From NCBI RefSeq assembly GCF_014268655.2, contig NZ_JABWQX020000001.1:3688001-3752000 (forward strand): 64,000 bases of DNA. Direction: 5' to 3'. The translations under genes were made by a program, and so were the position numbers. Shown here piece by piece: positions 9,589 to 19,001 of the stretch (position 1 is the stretch's first letter; the number at the start of each line of letters is the position of its first letter). The notes beneath the pieces were generated by a model. That model was not told the origin of the DNA. It saw nothing but the letters and a program-made list of their open reading frames with translations, and ran no database searches. Source of the stretch: Pseudomonas marvdashtae. GTDB lineage: Bacteria > Pseudomonadota > Gammaproteobacteria > Pseudomonadales > Pseudomonadaceae.

Positions 9589-9852
9589 TTAAAGGGTTTG
9601 GGTGGAAGGTTTGGCTGCTTCAGCATCGTCCTCGGGTTCTTCCTTGGGGCTGATCAACCCGCCGGAGAGCTCGCTGATGGCTTGTTCGGCAGCCTTGTGA
9701 GTATCGTCGATGGCCTGCTTGGCCGTTTCAACCGCTTGTTCCTTCAACTGCTCTGCCAACTGCTGGGCGCTTTTTTCGGCTTGTTCGCAGCCCACGAGCG
9801 CCAGCGACGACAACGATAGCAAGGCCGCTAGGCCCAAGGATTTATACGTCAT
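9589..9852 (-). CDS. small helical lipoprotein, unknown function
   Basis: 87 residues. The start MTYKSLGLAALLS gives a proper signal peptide with lipobox LVGC (Cys near residue 22); a longer frame adds 12 codons of non-signal sequence and is rejected. The mature part is Ala/Gln/Glu-rich and likely a coiled coil with a disordered acidic tail. It is probably periplasm-facing and anchored in a membrane. It is followed by terC on the same strand. Confidence 0.7.
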   Translation of the reverse strand: MTYKSLGLAALLSLSSLALVGCEQAEKSAQQLAEQLKEQAVETAKQAIDDTHKAAEQAISELSGGLISPKEEPEDDAEAAKPSTQTL

Positions 9853-9987
9853 GAAGACTGTGCCTCTCAGAGAATAGACGGAGCACAAGATGGCTCACCA
9901 ATGGCCCGGCATTCTAGAGGGGCAAATACTTCAGGAAAATTCGTATTTTCAGCGGTTATACTTCGGTTTTTACGAACTGGCGCGCAC

Positions 9988-10884
9988 ATGCTCAATTACC
10001 GACAGCTCCATTATTTCTGGGTCGTGGCAAAAACCGGCAGCATCGTGCGTGCCTGCGAGCAATTGAACCTGACCCCACAAACCATCAGCGGGCAGATTTC
10101 CCTGTTCGAACAGACTTACAACATCAAGTTGTTCCAACGGGTCGGGCGCCAGCTGGAACTGACCGAAGCCGGCCGCCAGACGTTGCCCTACGCCGAACAC
10201 ATGTTCCAGCTGGGCGGCGAACTGGAATTGATGCTGCGGGCCCAGCCCAACGAGCAACAAACGTTGTTTCGGGTCGGAGTGGCGGATGTGGTGCCCAAGT
10301 CCATCGTCTACCGCCTGTTGGCGCCGACCATGGAGCTGAGCGACCCACTGCGCATCACCTGCCGCGAAGACAAGCTCGATCGGCTACTGGCAGACCTGGC
10401 GATTCAACGCCTGGACCTGGTGATTTCGGACAGCCCGATGCCGACGCACCTGGACATCAAGGGCTTCAGCCAAAAACTGGGGGAATGCGGGATCAGCTTT
10501 TTCGCCACTGCAGCGTTGGCCGAGCGCCATGGGCAGGATTTTCCCCACAGTTTGCATGACGCCCCGCTGCTGATTCCCGGGCCGGAGACGGTGGTGCGCA
10601 GCCGCTTGCAACGTTGGTTCGCCGAGCAACAGATCCAGCCGCGTATCGTCGGCGAGTTTGACGACAGCGCGCTGATGCAGGCGTTTGGTCAGTCAGGCAG
10701 CGGGATTTTCATCGGCCCTAGCGTGATTGCCGAAGAGGTGAAGCGGCAGTACGGCGTGCAGGTCATCGGCCAGACCGATGCGGTGAGCGAGTCGTTCTAC
10801 GCAATTTCCGTGGAGCGCAAGGTCAGCCATCCGGGCATCGTCGCGATCGCCGAAGGGGCGCGCCGCGAGTTGTTCAGTGCCTAG
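9988..10884 (+). CDS. nhaR: LysR-family regulator of the NhaR type
   Basis: 298 residues. The N-terminal winged helix-turn-helix reads MLNYRQLHYFWVVAKTGSIVRACEQ, closely resembling NhaR, the activator of Na+/H+ antiporter genes in enterobacteria; the rest is a LysR effector domain. The ATG at 9988 is chosen because LysR proteins start with this segment. No nhaA lies in the window, so the target is unknown. It is convergent with the next gene, and the two share the stop tetranucleotide CTAG. Confidence 0.82.
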   Translation: MLNYRQLHYFWVVAKTGSIVRACEQLNLTPQTISGQISLFEQTYNIKLFQRVGRQLELTEAGRQTLPYAEHMFQLGGELELMLRAQPNEQQTLFRVGVADVVPKSIVYRLLAPTMELSDPLRITCREDKLDRLLADLAIQRLDLVISDSPMPTHLDIKGFSQKLGECGISFFATAALAERHGQDFPHSLHDAPLLIPGPETVVRSRLQRWFAEQQIQPRIVGEFDDSALMQAFGQSGSGIFIGPSVIAEEVKRQYGVQVIGQTDAVSESFYAISVERKVSHPGIVAIAEGARRELFSA

Positions 10885-12041
10885 CACTGCGCGCAGCTGA
10901 CGCGGGGTCTGAATGTCATCAGCCATAACGTCAGCAGGATCGACACCAGGATGAAGCCGGCCGCGGCGAAACCGACGTTGCCCAACCCCAGGGTATCGAT
11001 TACCCGTCCGCCGACCATCGCGCCCAGGCCAATTCCCAGGTTGGCGCCGGCGATGTTCAGCGACGCGGCGAACGCCGGCGCCTCAGGTGCAGCCTTCATC
11101 AACCGGACGTGACTGACCAGGAACAAAGCCGCCTGGGTCACGCCCCAAATGCCCAGCGCGGCGGCCAACCCGAGGGTCGAATGAATGCTCGGCACCAGCG
11201 CTACCATACCGCCGATCATGAACAGGCAGAACACCATCGATGCGATCAACGGATGCCGGTCCACCGCGCGGCCTCCCAGGGAATTGCCCAGCAGGCCCAC
11301 GGCCCCAAAGCCCATCAGGCACCAGCCTACGAGCGTGCCGTCGAAGCCGGCCAGCCGTTCGAGAATATCCGCCAGGTAGGTATAGGCGGTGAACATGCCG
11401 CTGAACACCAGGACCGACAACAGCACATGCCCCTGCATCAAAGGGCTGCGCAGGATCTTGAGCTGCGAGCGAAAGCTCACTTGATGCTGATGCAGGTTGG
11501 TTTTTGGCAGATAGATAAACAGCAGCAGCGCCTTGGCAAACGCGATAACAGCCAGAATCGCAAATGCGCTGCGCCAGCCAAACGCATCGGCGATCAGCGT
11601 ACCCACCGGAATGCCGAATACCGTGGCACAGACGATGCCGAATCCGATCCGGGCAATCGCGCGTCCGGCGAACTGCGGTCCGACAATGTCCACCGCCGTT
11701 TCGCTGGCCAACGCCCAGAATACCGGCAGGCCCAGCGCCGGGACCAGCCGGGCAACAGCCATGACCCAGATGTTGGGTGCCAGCGCCGCGAGGGTATTGG
11801 CCAGGCCGAACATCACCAGCACGCTGATAAACAATTTGCGCCGCTCGACACGGGCGAACCAGGCAGTCAGGAACGGCCCGAACGCCGCGACGGTAAACGC
11901 GAACAAGGTCACAAGCAGTCCCGCCTGGGGGATGCTGACGTGCAGATCACGGGCAATGGATGGCAGCAGGCCGACGATGATGAATTCCGTGGTCAACACC
12001 GTGAACCCGGCGGCGGACAACAGGAAGATTGGCAACAGCAT
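10881..12041 (-). CDS. MFS transporter, DHA1 family (drug or sugar efflux type)
   Basis: 386 residues with 12 predicted helices. The opening FTVLTTEFIIVGLLPSIARDLHVS is characteristic of DHA1 efflux carriers such as the AraJ/YdhP group. The motif-A loop, usually GxLaDrxGrrr, appears as the weaker FARVERRKLF after helix 2. The ATG at 12041 is selected: GGAG lies 6 bases upstream, whereas a TTG 15 bases earlier is unsupported. The substrate cannot be predicted. The 280-base divergent gap to sstT must carry both promoters. Confidence 0.82.
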   Translation of the reverse strand: MLLPIFLLSAAGFTVLTTEFIIVGLLPSIARDLHVSIPQAGLLVTLFAFTVAAFGPFLTAWFARVERRKLFISVLVMFGLANTLAALAPNIWVMAVARLVPALGLPVFWALASETAVDIVGPQFAGRAIARIGFGIVCATVFGIPVGTLIADAFGWRSAFAILAVIAFAKALLLFIYLPKTNLHQHQVSFRSQLKILRSPLMQGHVLLSVLVFSGMFTAYTYLADILERLAGFDGTLVGWCLMGFGAVGLLGNSLGGRAVDRHPLIASMVFCLFMIGGMVALVPSIHSTLGLAAALGIWGVTQAALFLVSHVRLMKAAPEAPAFAASLNIAGANLGIGLGAMVGGRVIDTLGLGNVGFAAAGFILVSILLTLWLMTFRPRVSCAQC

Positions 12042-12321
12042 GCAAGACTCCAACAAAACGACGACACCAGCGCTAGCCCAATGGCCCGCTGGAGAAATTG
12101 AAAATTGAGAAGCGCAAAGCCTAACAGAATGCCACCGTCAGAAAAATCCGCTCAAACAAGCAGGTGACGGATCGTCACAGGTCCGTCAGATTTTTCGTTG
12201 GGCTGTGATAAAGTCCGCGGCCTGCAAACGCTCTACTTTCTTTTCGGTCCCGCTCATGTGGCCTGCCCGCTTGTTGCCCTGTTCGGCTGACCGTTGCACA
12301 TAAAAAATCAGAGATACCGTC

Positions 12322-13554
12322 ATGACAGCTGTCTCCCCTTCTCTTCTGCACCGCCTCAAACACACCAGCCTGGTCACGCAAATTGTCATCGGCCTGATCG
12401 CCGGTATCTTGCTGGCGTGGCTGGCACCGGAGCTGGCAAAGTCCACCGCGTTCATCGGCAAGGTCTTCGTCTCCGCGCTCAAGGCTGTTGCGCCGATCCT
12501 GGTGTTCGTACTGGTCATGGCCTCGATCGCCAACCATAAGCACGGCCAGGAAACCCACATCCGGCCCATCCTGTTCCTGTATCTGCTGGGGACCTTCGCC
12601 GCCGCGGTGGTCGCGGTCGTTGCCAGCACGTTATTTCCGTCGAGCCTGGTGTTGAGCACTTCCGACGTCGCCGTCACCGCGCCCGGCGGCATCAGCGAAG
12701 TGCTGCAAAGCCTGCTGTTCAGCGTGGTGGACAACCCGGTCCGGGCGCTGATGGATGGCAACTTCATCGGCATCCTGGCCTGGGCCATCGGCATGGGCGT
12801 CGCCATCCGCCACGCCGGCCAAACCACGCGCACCGTGTTGGATGACCTGTCTAACGGCGTGACCGTCATCGTGCGCCTGGTCATCCGCTTCGCGCCGCTG
12901 GGGATCTTCGGGCTGGTGGCGTCGACCCTGGCCACTTCCGGCTTTGGCGCCCTGCTCGGTTACCTGCACCTGTTGACCGTGCTGATCGGCTGCATGCTGT
13001 TCGTGGCACTGGTGGTCAACCCGCTCATTGTGTTGTGGAAGCTGCGTCGCAACCCATACCCGCTGGTGTTCACCTGCTTGCGCGAGAGCGGCATCACTGC
13101 GTTCTTCACCCGCAGCTCGGCGGCGAACATTCCGGTGAACCTGGAACTGAGCAAACGCCTCGGCTTGCACGAAGACACCTATTCGGTCTCGATCCCGCTG
13201 GGCGCAACCATCAACATGGCTGGCGCCGCCATCACCATCACAGTGCTGACGCTGGCGGCCGTGCATACCCTGGGTATCGCGGTGGATTTGCCCACGGCGG
13301 TGCTGCTGAGTGTTGTCGCCGCCATCTGCGCCTGCGGTGCGTCCGGTGTCGCCGGCGGTTCGCTGCTGCTCATTCCGCTGGCATGCAGCTTGTTTGGCAT
13401 CCCCAGCGAAATCGCCATGCAAGTGGTCGCCGTGGGGTTCATCATTGGTGTCTTGCAGGACTCGGCGGAAACCGCGCTGAACTCGTCGACGGATGTGTTG
13501 TTCACCGCGGCGGCTTGCCTGGGTGAGGAAGAACGGTCGCAGCGTACTGCCTGA
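12322..13554 (+). CDS. sstT: Na+-dependent serine/threonine transporter SstT
   Basis: 410 residues of the DAACS (glutamate transporter-like) fold with eight helices and two re-entrant hairpins. Diagnostic segments are [20 protein letters not shown] and [20 protein letters not shown], which form the substrate and Na+ sites, and a further conserved [19 protein letters not shown] loop. It imports Ser/Thr across the inner membrane. Monocistronic, ended by a strong terminator. Confidence 0.95.
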   Translation: MTAVSPSLLHRLKHTSLVTQIVIGLIAGILLAWLAPELAKSTAFIGKVFVSALKAVAPILVFVLVMASIANHKHGQETHIRPILFLYLLGTFAAAVVAVVASTLFPSSLVLSTSDVAVTAPGGISEVLQSLLFSVVDNPVRALMDGNFIGILAWAIGMGVAIRHAGQTTRTVLDDLSNGVTVIVRLVIRFAPLGIFGLVASTLATSGFGALLGYLHLLTVLIGCMLFVALVVNPLIVLWKLRRNPYPLVFTCLRESGITAFFTRSSAANIPVNLELSKRLGLHEDTYSVSIPLGATINMAGAAITITVLTLAAVHTLGIAVDLPTAVLLSVVAAICACGASGVAGGSLLLIPLACSLFGIPSEIAMQVVAVGFIIGVLQDSAETALNSSTDVLFTAAACLGEEERSQRTA

Positions 13555-13563
13555 CAGACAGAC

Positions 13564-13607
13564 ACAAAAAAGCCCGGAACGGCTCACACCGTTCCGGGCT
13601 TTTTCAT
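13564..13607. terminator. bidirectional terminator after sstT
   Basis: AAAAAAGCCCGGAACGG-CTCACA-CCGTTCCGGGCTTTTTC, a perfect stem with A and T tracts, between sstT and the convergent DUF1993 gene. Confidence 0.92.
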
Positions 13608-13617
13608 GCTTGCGGGT

Positions 13618-14127
13618 TTAGAACGCGCCCATGTAATCGCGCTTGCCCACTTCTACGCCGTTGTGACGCAACAGCGCGTAGGTCGTGGTGACATGGAAGA
13701 AGAATTGCGGCAGACCGTAGGTCAACAGGTAGGTTTGGCCGCTGAAGCGCTTCTCCTTCGGCGTGCCCGGACGGGTCACGATTTCAATGCCTTCCTTGCC
13801 GTCGATCTGCTCGGGTTTGATGCCATCGATGAACGCCAGCACCTTGGCGATCAACGCTTGCAGCTCAGCGAAAGTGGTCTCGCTGTCGTCATATTTCGGC
13901 ACTTCAATCTCGGCCAGACGGGCGGACACGCCTTTGGCGAAATCCACGGCAATCTGCACCTGGCGCACCAACGGGAACATGTCCGGGAAGAGGCGCGCTT
14001 GCAGGAAAGCGTTCGGGTCGATGCTTTTTGAGGTGGCGTGGGCTTCGGCCTTGTTCAGGACATCGCTCAGGGCAGTGAGCATCTGCTTGAAAACCGGGAC
14101 GGAGGCGGCGTACAGGGAAATAGTCAT
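13618..14127 (-). CDS. DUF1993 family protein (DinB-like helical bundle)
   Basis: 169 residues opening MTISLYAASVPVFKQMLTAL and containing PQFFFHVTTTYALLRHNGV near the C-terminus, both typical of DUF1993. The family is related to DinB-type metal-binding four-helix bundles; function is unknown. Cytoplasmic, no signal peptide. Monocistronic. Confidence 0.82.
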   Translation of the reverse strand: MTISLYAASVPVFKQMLTALSDVLNKAEAHATSKSIDPNAFLQARLFPDMFPLVRQVQIAVDFAKGVSARLAEIEVPKYDDSETTFAELQALIAKVLAFIDGIKPEQIDGKEGIEIVTRPGTPKEKRFSGQTYLLTYGLPQFFFHVTTTYALLRHNGVEVGKRDYMGAF

Positions 14128-14257
14128 GGTGGTCTCATGCGGGTGATGAAAAAGAGATGAATCGAACGTGGGCGATTATAGCCACGGCTTGTTACGCACC
14201 TTGTCTTTTATTGCGCAAGGATTAGGCTAGCGTCCTCCACAGCATAGGGAACGCGCG

Positions 14258-14905
14258 ATGAGCATCGAAGAACAAAGCCAGGCCGAAGAACCACGGCTCA
14301 ATAGCACGGAAATCCGCATTCTCGGCGCATTGATCGAAAAGCAGGCGACCAATCCCGAAACATATCCCCTCACGCTCAACGCGCTGGTGCTCGCCTGTAA
14401 CCAGAAAACCAGTCGTGAACCAGTGACCAACCTCAATCCGGGCCAGGTCGGCCAGAGCCTGCGGGCATTGGAAGGCCAGGGCTTCACCCGCCTGGTGATG
14501 GGCAGCCGCGCCGACCGCTGGGAACACCGGGTCGACAAAGCGCTGGAGCTGGTGCCGGCCCAGGTGATCCTGATGGGATTGCTATTTTTGCGCGGCCCGC
14601 AAACGGTCAATGAGCTGCTGACCCGCAGCGGCCGCATGCATGACTTCGAAGATGCCGAGCAGGTCGTGCATCAGCTTGAGCGGCTGATTGCCCGAGGCTT
14701 GGCGCTGCTGGTGCCACGCCAGGCCGGCCAGCGCGAAGACCGTTATGTGCATGCGATGGGCGACCCGGCGGACATCGAGGCCATCCTCGCCGCCCGCCAC
14801 CAACCGACAGAACGCAGCATTGGCAGCGGCGTATCGCTGGAGCGCATCGAAGAACTCGAAGCGCGGATCGCCGCATTGGAAGAACGCCTGGCACGACTGG
14901 AATAA
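14258..14905 (+). CDS. yceH: YceH family protein (DUF480), winged-helix fold
   Basis: 215 residues. The sequence [31 protein letters not shown] and NQKTSREPV is the conserved core of the first of two winged-helix domains; the second follows around 95-165. The C-terminal 30 residues ([19 protein letters not shown]) form a short coiled coil. The family is widespread in proteobacteria with no established biochemical role. The gene ends 6 bases before the stop of the convergent shikimate dehydrogenase gene. Confidence 0.88.
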   Translation: MSIEEQSQAEEPRLNSTEIRILGALIEKQATNPETYPLTLNALVLACNQKTSREPVTNLNPGQVGQSLRALEGQGFTRLVMGSRADRWEHRVDKALELVPAQVILMGLLFLRGPQTVNELLTRSGRMHDFEDAEQVVHQLERLIARGLALLVPRQAGQREDRYVHAMGDPADIEAILAARHQPTERSIGSGVSLERIEELEARIAALEERLARLE

Positions 14906-14911
14906 CGAGGC

Positions 14912-15733
14912 CTACACGGACCGGGCGAAGGCCACGGCTTTTTCGAACTGTTCCAGATTGGGCCGCACGCCGGTGTACAGGACGAACTGCTCCAAGGCCT
15001 GGATTGCGATGACTTCCAGCCCGGTGATCACTCGCTTGCCCTCCGTCCGGGCCTGCACGATCAGCGGCGTTTCCGACGGGATCGCCACGACATCGAACAC
15101 GGTGTCAGCCGCGGCGATCGCGGCGCGGTCGAACGCCAGGTGTTCCGCTTCCGGGCCGCCGGTCATGCCGATTGGCGTTACGTTGATGAGCATCTGCGGG
15201 CGTCGGTCAGCCAGTTCAGACTGCCAGTCGTAACCCAGCGAATCGGCAAGGGCTCGGCCAGTGGTTTGGTTGCGAGCGACGATCAGCCCGTTCTTGTAGC
15301 CTCCGTCGCGCAAGGCGCTGGCGACGGCCTTGGCCATGCCGCCGCTGCCGCGCAGCGCAAAGGTCGAATCCTTGGGCACGGCATGACTTTGCAGCAACTG
15401 AGCGATGGCGATGTAGTCGGTGTTGTAGGCCTTCAAGTGCCCGTTGGTATTGACAATGGTATTGATGGACTGGATCGCTGCGGCGGAAGGGTCCAATTCG
15501 TCGACCAAGGCAATGCACGCCTCCTTGAACGGCATCGATACGCCGCAGCCACGAATGCCCAAGGCACGTATCCCGCGCACCGCACCAGGCAGGTCCTGGC
15601 TGCTGAAGGCCTTGTAATAGAAATTCAGCCCCAGCTGTTCGTACAGATGATTGTGAAAGCGCAGGCCAAAATTGCCTGGGCGCCCCGATAGCGACATGCA
15701 CAATTGGGTGTCTTTGTTGGGATTGATCTGCAT
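14912..15733 (-). CDS. shikimate dehydrogenase-like protein (SDH-L / HI0607 type)
   Basis: 273 residues. It resembles the Haemophilus HI0607 SDH-like class more than the classic AroE: MCMSLSGRPGNFG-type start, SMPFKE with catalytic Lys70, the NTDY motif with the partner Asp, and the nucleotide loop GSGGMAK near 148. SDH-L enzymes oxidise shikimate slowly with NADP and may act on another substrate. It is therefore unlikely to be the main aroE. It stands alone on the minus strand, end to end with yceH. Confidence 0.85.
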   Translation of the reverse strand: MQINPNKDTQLCMSLSGRPGNFGLRFHNHLYEQLGLNFYYKAFSSQDLPGAVRGIRALGIRGCGVSMPFKEACIALVDELDPSAAAIQSINTIVNTNGHLKAYNTDYIAIAQLLQSHAVPKDSTFALRGSGGMAKAVASALRDGGYKNGLIVARNQTTGRALADSLGYDWQSELADRRPQMLINVTPIGMTGGPEAEHLAFDRAAIAAADTVFDVVAIPSETPLIVQARTEGKRVITGLEVIAIQALEQFVLYTGVRPNLEQFEKAVAFARSV

Positions 15734-15933
15734 GCTCGTCTCCTTGATGCCACTTTCGGACAGGCGGGATCACCGTCCCGACAGTTTATTTCGATGATCA
15801 GACACCGGGCGCAGCGTGGCGACTCGGCAATTTGTAGAAAAAACCGCCACAGACCTTACACAACATTTACCCAACGGCGTTGCAAATCCTGGGAAAATCG
15901 CGGTCATAGCAAGTATCCCCGCGCCCCTACTTG

Positions 15934-15948
15934 GGTCTGTTGCAGACC
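15934..15948 (+). promoter_or_regulatory. small palindrome in the leader of the Tyr/Pro-repeat gene
   Basis: GGTCTG-TTG-CAGACC, a perfect inverted repeat 32 bases upstream of the ATG at 15980. It could be an operator or a leader hairpin; no regulator is identifiable. Confidence 0.3.
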
Positions 15949-15979
15949 ACAGGCGCCGGGGCCGGAACGAGGAATCGCC

Positions 15980-16330
15980 ATGAAACGCAAACTCCCCATC
16001 ATCGCCCTGCTTGTGGGGGCTCTCGCGGTCACCGGCCAGGCATCCGCCCATGGTCGCGGTGGTTGGGAGGGGCCCGCAGTGTTCGGCGCCATCGTCGGCT
16101 CGGCCATCGTTGGCTCGGCGCTGATCAGCCGTGACCGGCCGGTGTACGTCCAGCAACCGGTTTACGTGCAGCCGCAGCCGGTCTATGTGCAACAGCCGCC
16201 ACCGGTCTATTACCAGCCGCAACCGGTGTACGTGGAACAGCCGATCTACTACCGTCCGGCACCGGTGTATTACGGTCCGCCACGCGGCTATTACTACGGT
16301 CCACCACGCGGCCATTACGGTCGCTGGTAA
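15980..16330 (+). CDS. secreted Tyr/Pro/Val-repeat protein
   Basis: 116 residues. The signal peptide ends after ASA (about residue 22), followed by a glycine-zipper-like helix GAIVGSAIVGSAL (36-48). The C-terminal half is built of degenerate repeats of P-V-Y-V/Y-x-Q-P, turning into YYGPPRG units at the end, with many tyrosines. Such proteins are usually envelope or surface associated; the role is unknown. The start is set by the signal peptide and a GAGGAA site 5 bases before the ATG. Confidence 0.75.
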   Translation: MKRKLPIIALLVGALAVTGQASAHGRGGWEGPAVFGAIVGSAIVGSALISRDRPVYVQQPVYVQPQPVYVQQPPPVYYQPQPVYVEQPIYYRPAPVYYGPPRGYYYGPPRGHYGRW

Positions 16331-16348
16331 TCACCGTTCAAGCGACAC

Positions 16349-16392
16349 AAAAAAACAGCCGGCGATCAGTGATCGCCGGCTGCTTTTTTTGG
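16349..16392. terminator. bidirectional terminator
   Basis: AAAAAAACAGCCGGCGATCA-GTGATCGCCGGCTGCTTTTTTT, a long perfect stem with A and T runs, between the repeat protein and the convergent permease gene. Confidence 0.93.
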
Positions 16393-16411
16393 GCTGGCAT
16401 CAGCTACGAGG

Positions 16412-17932
16412 TCAGACGTGCTCGCTGCTTTTCAGCCGCACCGGGTCGTGCTCTGGCGCCAGGTGCTCAGCCACCGCTACCACCGGAATCTCGTTGCCGT
16501 CGCAGTCGTGCAGCTTGCCGTCACTGAAGTAATCCCCTTCGCGCAGCGCCGCCAGATCCTGGTAACGCAACACCCGCTCAGTACCGGCGGCGAAGACGGA
16601 CTGCTGGTCGGAATTGCCCGTGGTGAAGTGGTTGAACGCCAGGTTCAGGATGATCGCCATGATCGCCGAGGAGCTGATGCCCGAATGGAAGATCGTCGCG
16701 AACCAACTGGGGAAATGATCGTAGAAGTTCGGGGCGGCGATAGGAATCATGCCAAAGCCGATGGATGTGGCGACGATGATCAGGTTGACGTTGTTACGGT
16801 AATCAACCTTCGACAGGGTCCGGATGCCGCTGGCGGCCACGGTGCCGAACAGCACGATACCGGCGCCACCGAGCACCGAGGTGGGCACTGCGGCGATCAC
16901 CCGCCCCATGAACGGCAACAGGCCGAGCACGACCAGGAACACCCCGCCAGTTGCCACCACGAAACGGCTCTTGATCCCAGTCACCGCCACCAGGCCGACG
17001 TTCTGGGCAAACGCGCTTTGGGTGAAGGAACCGAAGATCGGCGCGATCATGCTCGACAGCATGTCCGCCCGCAGACCGTTGCCCAGGCGCCGGGAGTCGA
17101 CCTTGGTGTCGATGATCTCACCCACTGCCAGGATATCGGCGGAGGTTTCCACCAGCGTCACCATGATCACAATGCACATCGACAGGATCGCGGCGATGTG
17201 AAAGGTCGGCATCCCGAAATGGAACGGCGTCGGGAAGCCGAACATCGGGCCTTCGCCGACGGAGGAAAAATCCGCCATGCCGAGGAACACGGCGATGACC
17301 GTACCGATGACCATCGCCAGCAGAATCGACAGCCGCGAGATGGTCGCGCTGCCCATTTTGCTCAGCAACAACACCAATACCAGGGTCACCGCAGCCAGGC
17401 CGATGTTTGCCATGCTGCCAAAATCGGGCGCATGGCTGTTGCCGCCCATTGCCCAGCGCGCCGCCACCGGCATCAGCGTCAGGCCGATGGTGGTGATAAC
17501 GATGCCGGTGACCAATGGCGGGAAGAACCGGGTGATCCGCGAAAACACCGGCGTGATCAGCAGGCCGATCAGGGATGCGGCGATGACGGCGCCGAGGATG
17601 GCCTGGAAGCCCCCTTCTCCGCCGGTGCCGACAATCGCGACCATGGTGGCGACGCCCGAAAACGAGACGCCTTGGACCAGCGGTAGCTGACAGCCAAAAA
17701 ACGGCACGCCGAGCGTCTGCAACAAAGTTGCCAGCCCCCCTGCGAACAACGACGCGGCGATCAGTAGACCGATGTCCGACGGTGACAACCCCGCCGCCTG
17801 GCCAATGATCAAGGGCACCGCGACGATGCCACCATACATGGTCAACACATGTTGCAGGCCGTAAGCCATATTCGCGCCGACGCCGAGGTTTTCGTCCTCG
17901 GGCCGTGGGAGTGAAACATGGGGCGTTTTCAT
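16412..17932 (-). CDS. nucleobase:cation symporter-2 family permease (xanthine/urate type)
   Basis: 506 residues and about 14 helices. Features are GLQHVLTMYGG in helix 1, the QLPLVQGVSFSG region, and the NCS2 signature GSFTQSAFAQNVGLVAVTGIKSRFV near 300-325. The Asn-Val-Gly arrangement resembles xanthine/uric acid permeases rather than uracil UraA. The C-terminal 70 residues form a soluble tail longer than in many homologues. It takes up purines with H+ across the inner membrane. A GntR-like palindrome lies 69 bases upstream. No xdh or purine catabolic gene is in the window. Confidence 0.88.
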   Translation of the reverse strand: MKTPHVSLPRPEDENLGVGANMAYGLQHVLTMYGGIVAVPLIIGQAAGLSPSDIGLLIAASLFAGGLATLLQTLGVPFFGCQLPLVQGVSFSGVATMVAIVGTGGEGGFQAILGAVIAASLIGLLITPVFSRITRFFPPLVTGIVITTIGLTLMPVAARWAMGGNSHAPDFGSMANIGLAAVTLVLVLLLSKMGSATISRLSILLAMVIGTVIAVFLGMADFSSVGEGPMFGFPTPFHFGMPTFHIAAILSMCIVIMVTLVETSADILAVGEIIDTKVDSRRLGNGLRADMLSSMIAPIFGSFTQSAFAQNVGLVAVTGIKSRFVVATGGVFLVVLGLLPFMGRVIAAVPTSVLGGAGIVLFGTVAASGIRTLSKVDYRNNVNLIIVATSIGFGMIPIAAPNFYDHFPSWFATIFHSGISSSAIMAIILNLAFNHFTTGNSDQQSVFAAGTERVLRYQDLAALREGDYFSDGKLHDCDGNEIPVVAVAEHLAPEHDPVRLKSSEHV

Positions 17933-18000
17933 GGTTCGGGGGTTCCCTGTTTTTTGTTATGAGCACACTGTATTCAAAACTCGGGACAAATGTCCATAGA

Positions 18001-18012
18001 GTTGTATACAAC
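18001..18012. promoter_or_regulatory. GntR/HutC-type operator upstream of the purine permease
   Basis: The perfect 12-base palindrome GTTGTATACAAC contains TTGTATACAA, the sort of site bound by GntR-family repressors. It is centred 74 bases upstream of the permease ATG, suggesting substrate-responsive control. No GntR gene is in the window. Confidence 0.5.
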
Positions 18013-18069
18013 TTGTTGCCCGTACATCGTCTACAGGGTTGCAATTGCCGAACCAGAAGCTTCAGCTTT

Positions 18070-18891
18070 CTACACTAAAAGCCGCTGCACCGCGGGCCGC
18101 AGCTCCCCTCGGGGCGGCACCCTCAAACCAAACTCGTTTTCCAGCAGGTCGATCAGTTCATCGGCATCGTTAATGGTGCGTCGTTCGCTGTCGTGTCCAA
18201 TCCGGTGCACGGCGTAGCTGTTGCCATTGAGGGTCTTGCGCAGCCCTTCCCCAGTACGAGCGACCATCAACCGGCCCATGAAGGGTGATTCCGGGTGGGA
18301 GCAGACGTACCAATTGCCGACGGCGTAGTCGATTTCCTCCTGGCGTTGCAGGTCGAACAGGTACATCGGCCGCCATTCATCGGCGACCTTGGCCCTTAGC
18401 AGATAGCCGTCTTCATTGGCCTCGATGCGGTACGGCTCGTGGGGTGTCGGTTGAACGTCGCGACTGTCCAGCAACAGCGGCGCGGTGGGCACCATGCCGC
18501 CGAAGCCGACATCGGTGATATAGCGCACGTCGTCAAGCGTCACCAGGCTCAAGCGATGAGTGCGCGCGGTCCAGGCGCCCTCGGGCGCGTTCATGACGAC
18601 CCGTCCGGTGATGCCGCGGGCGCTGAAGCCGAGCACCTGCAAAAGCGCGAGGAACAACTGATTGAGCTCGTAGCAATACCCGCCGCGCCCTTGCTCGAAC
18701 ACCTTTCGTTCGACCGATTCGAGGTCGATGGGCACCGGCTGACGCAGCAGCGACGAGAGGGTCTCGAACGGAAACTCGGCCGTATGACGCTGTTGGAGCA
18801 GGCGCAACGTATCGAGGGTTGGCGGTGGGGCCGTGTCGAAGCCCAGTCGGCGCAAATAGCGGCCGGTATCGCTCAGTCGCGACTCGCTCAT
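18070..18891 (-). CDS. nat: arylamine N-acetyltransferase
   Basis: 273 residues, normal for bacterial NAT. The Cys-His-Asp triad is visible: Cys73 in RGGYCYELN, His112 in ARTHRLSL and Asp127 in YITDVGFG. It transfers acetyl from acetyl-CoA to arylamines or hydrazines in the cytosol. The start MSESRLSDTGRYLRRLG is used since the domain begins there; a long upstream extension in the same frame has no family resemblance. It lies downstream of the exonuclease III gene on the same strand with a 110-base gap. Confidence 0.92.
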   Translation of the reverse strand: MSESRLSDTGRYLRRLGFDTAPPPTLDTLRLLQQRHTAEFPFETLSSLLRQPVPIDLESVERKVFEQGRGGYCYELNQLFLALLQVLGFSARGITGRVVMNAPEGAWTARTHRLSLVTLDDVRYITDVGFGGMVPTAPLLLDSRDVQPTPHEPYRIEANEDGYLLRAKVADEWRPMYLFDLQRQEEIDYAVGNWYVCSHPESPFMGRLMVARTGEGLRKTLNGNSYAVHRIGHDSERRTINDADELIDLLENEFGLRVPPRGELRPAVQRLLV

Positions 18892-19001
18892 GGGGATGTC
18901 CTTTCCTGTCAGGTGCAGGGCCAGCGGTAAGCTGGCGGCAATCCGCAGGTATAAGGCATTTCCCTCTTGCGGACAATCTGCGGCGACCGCCCGTTCTACG
19001 T

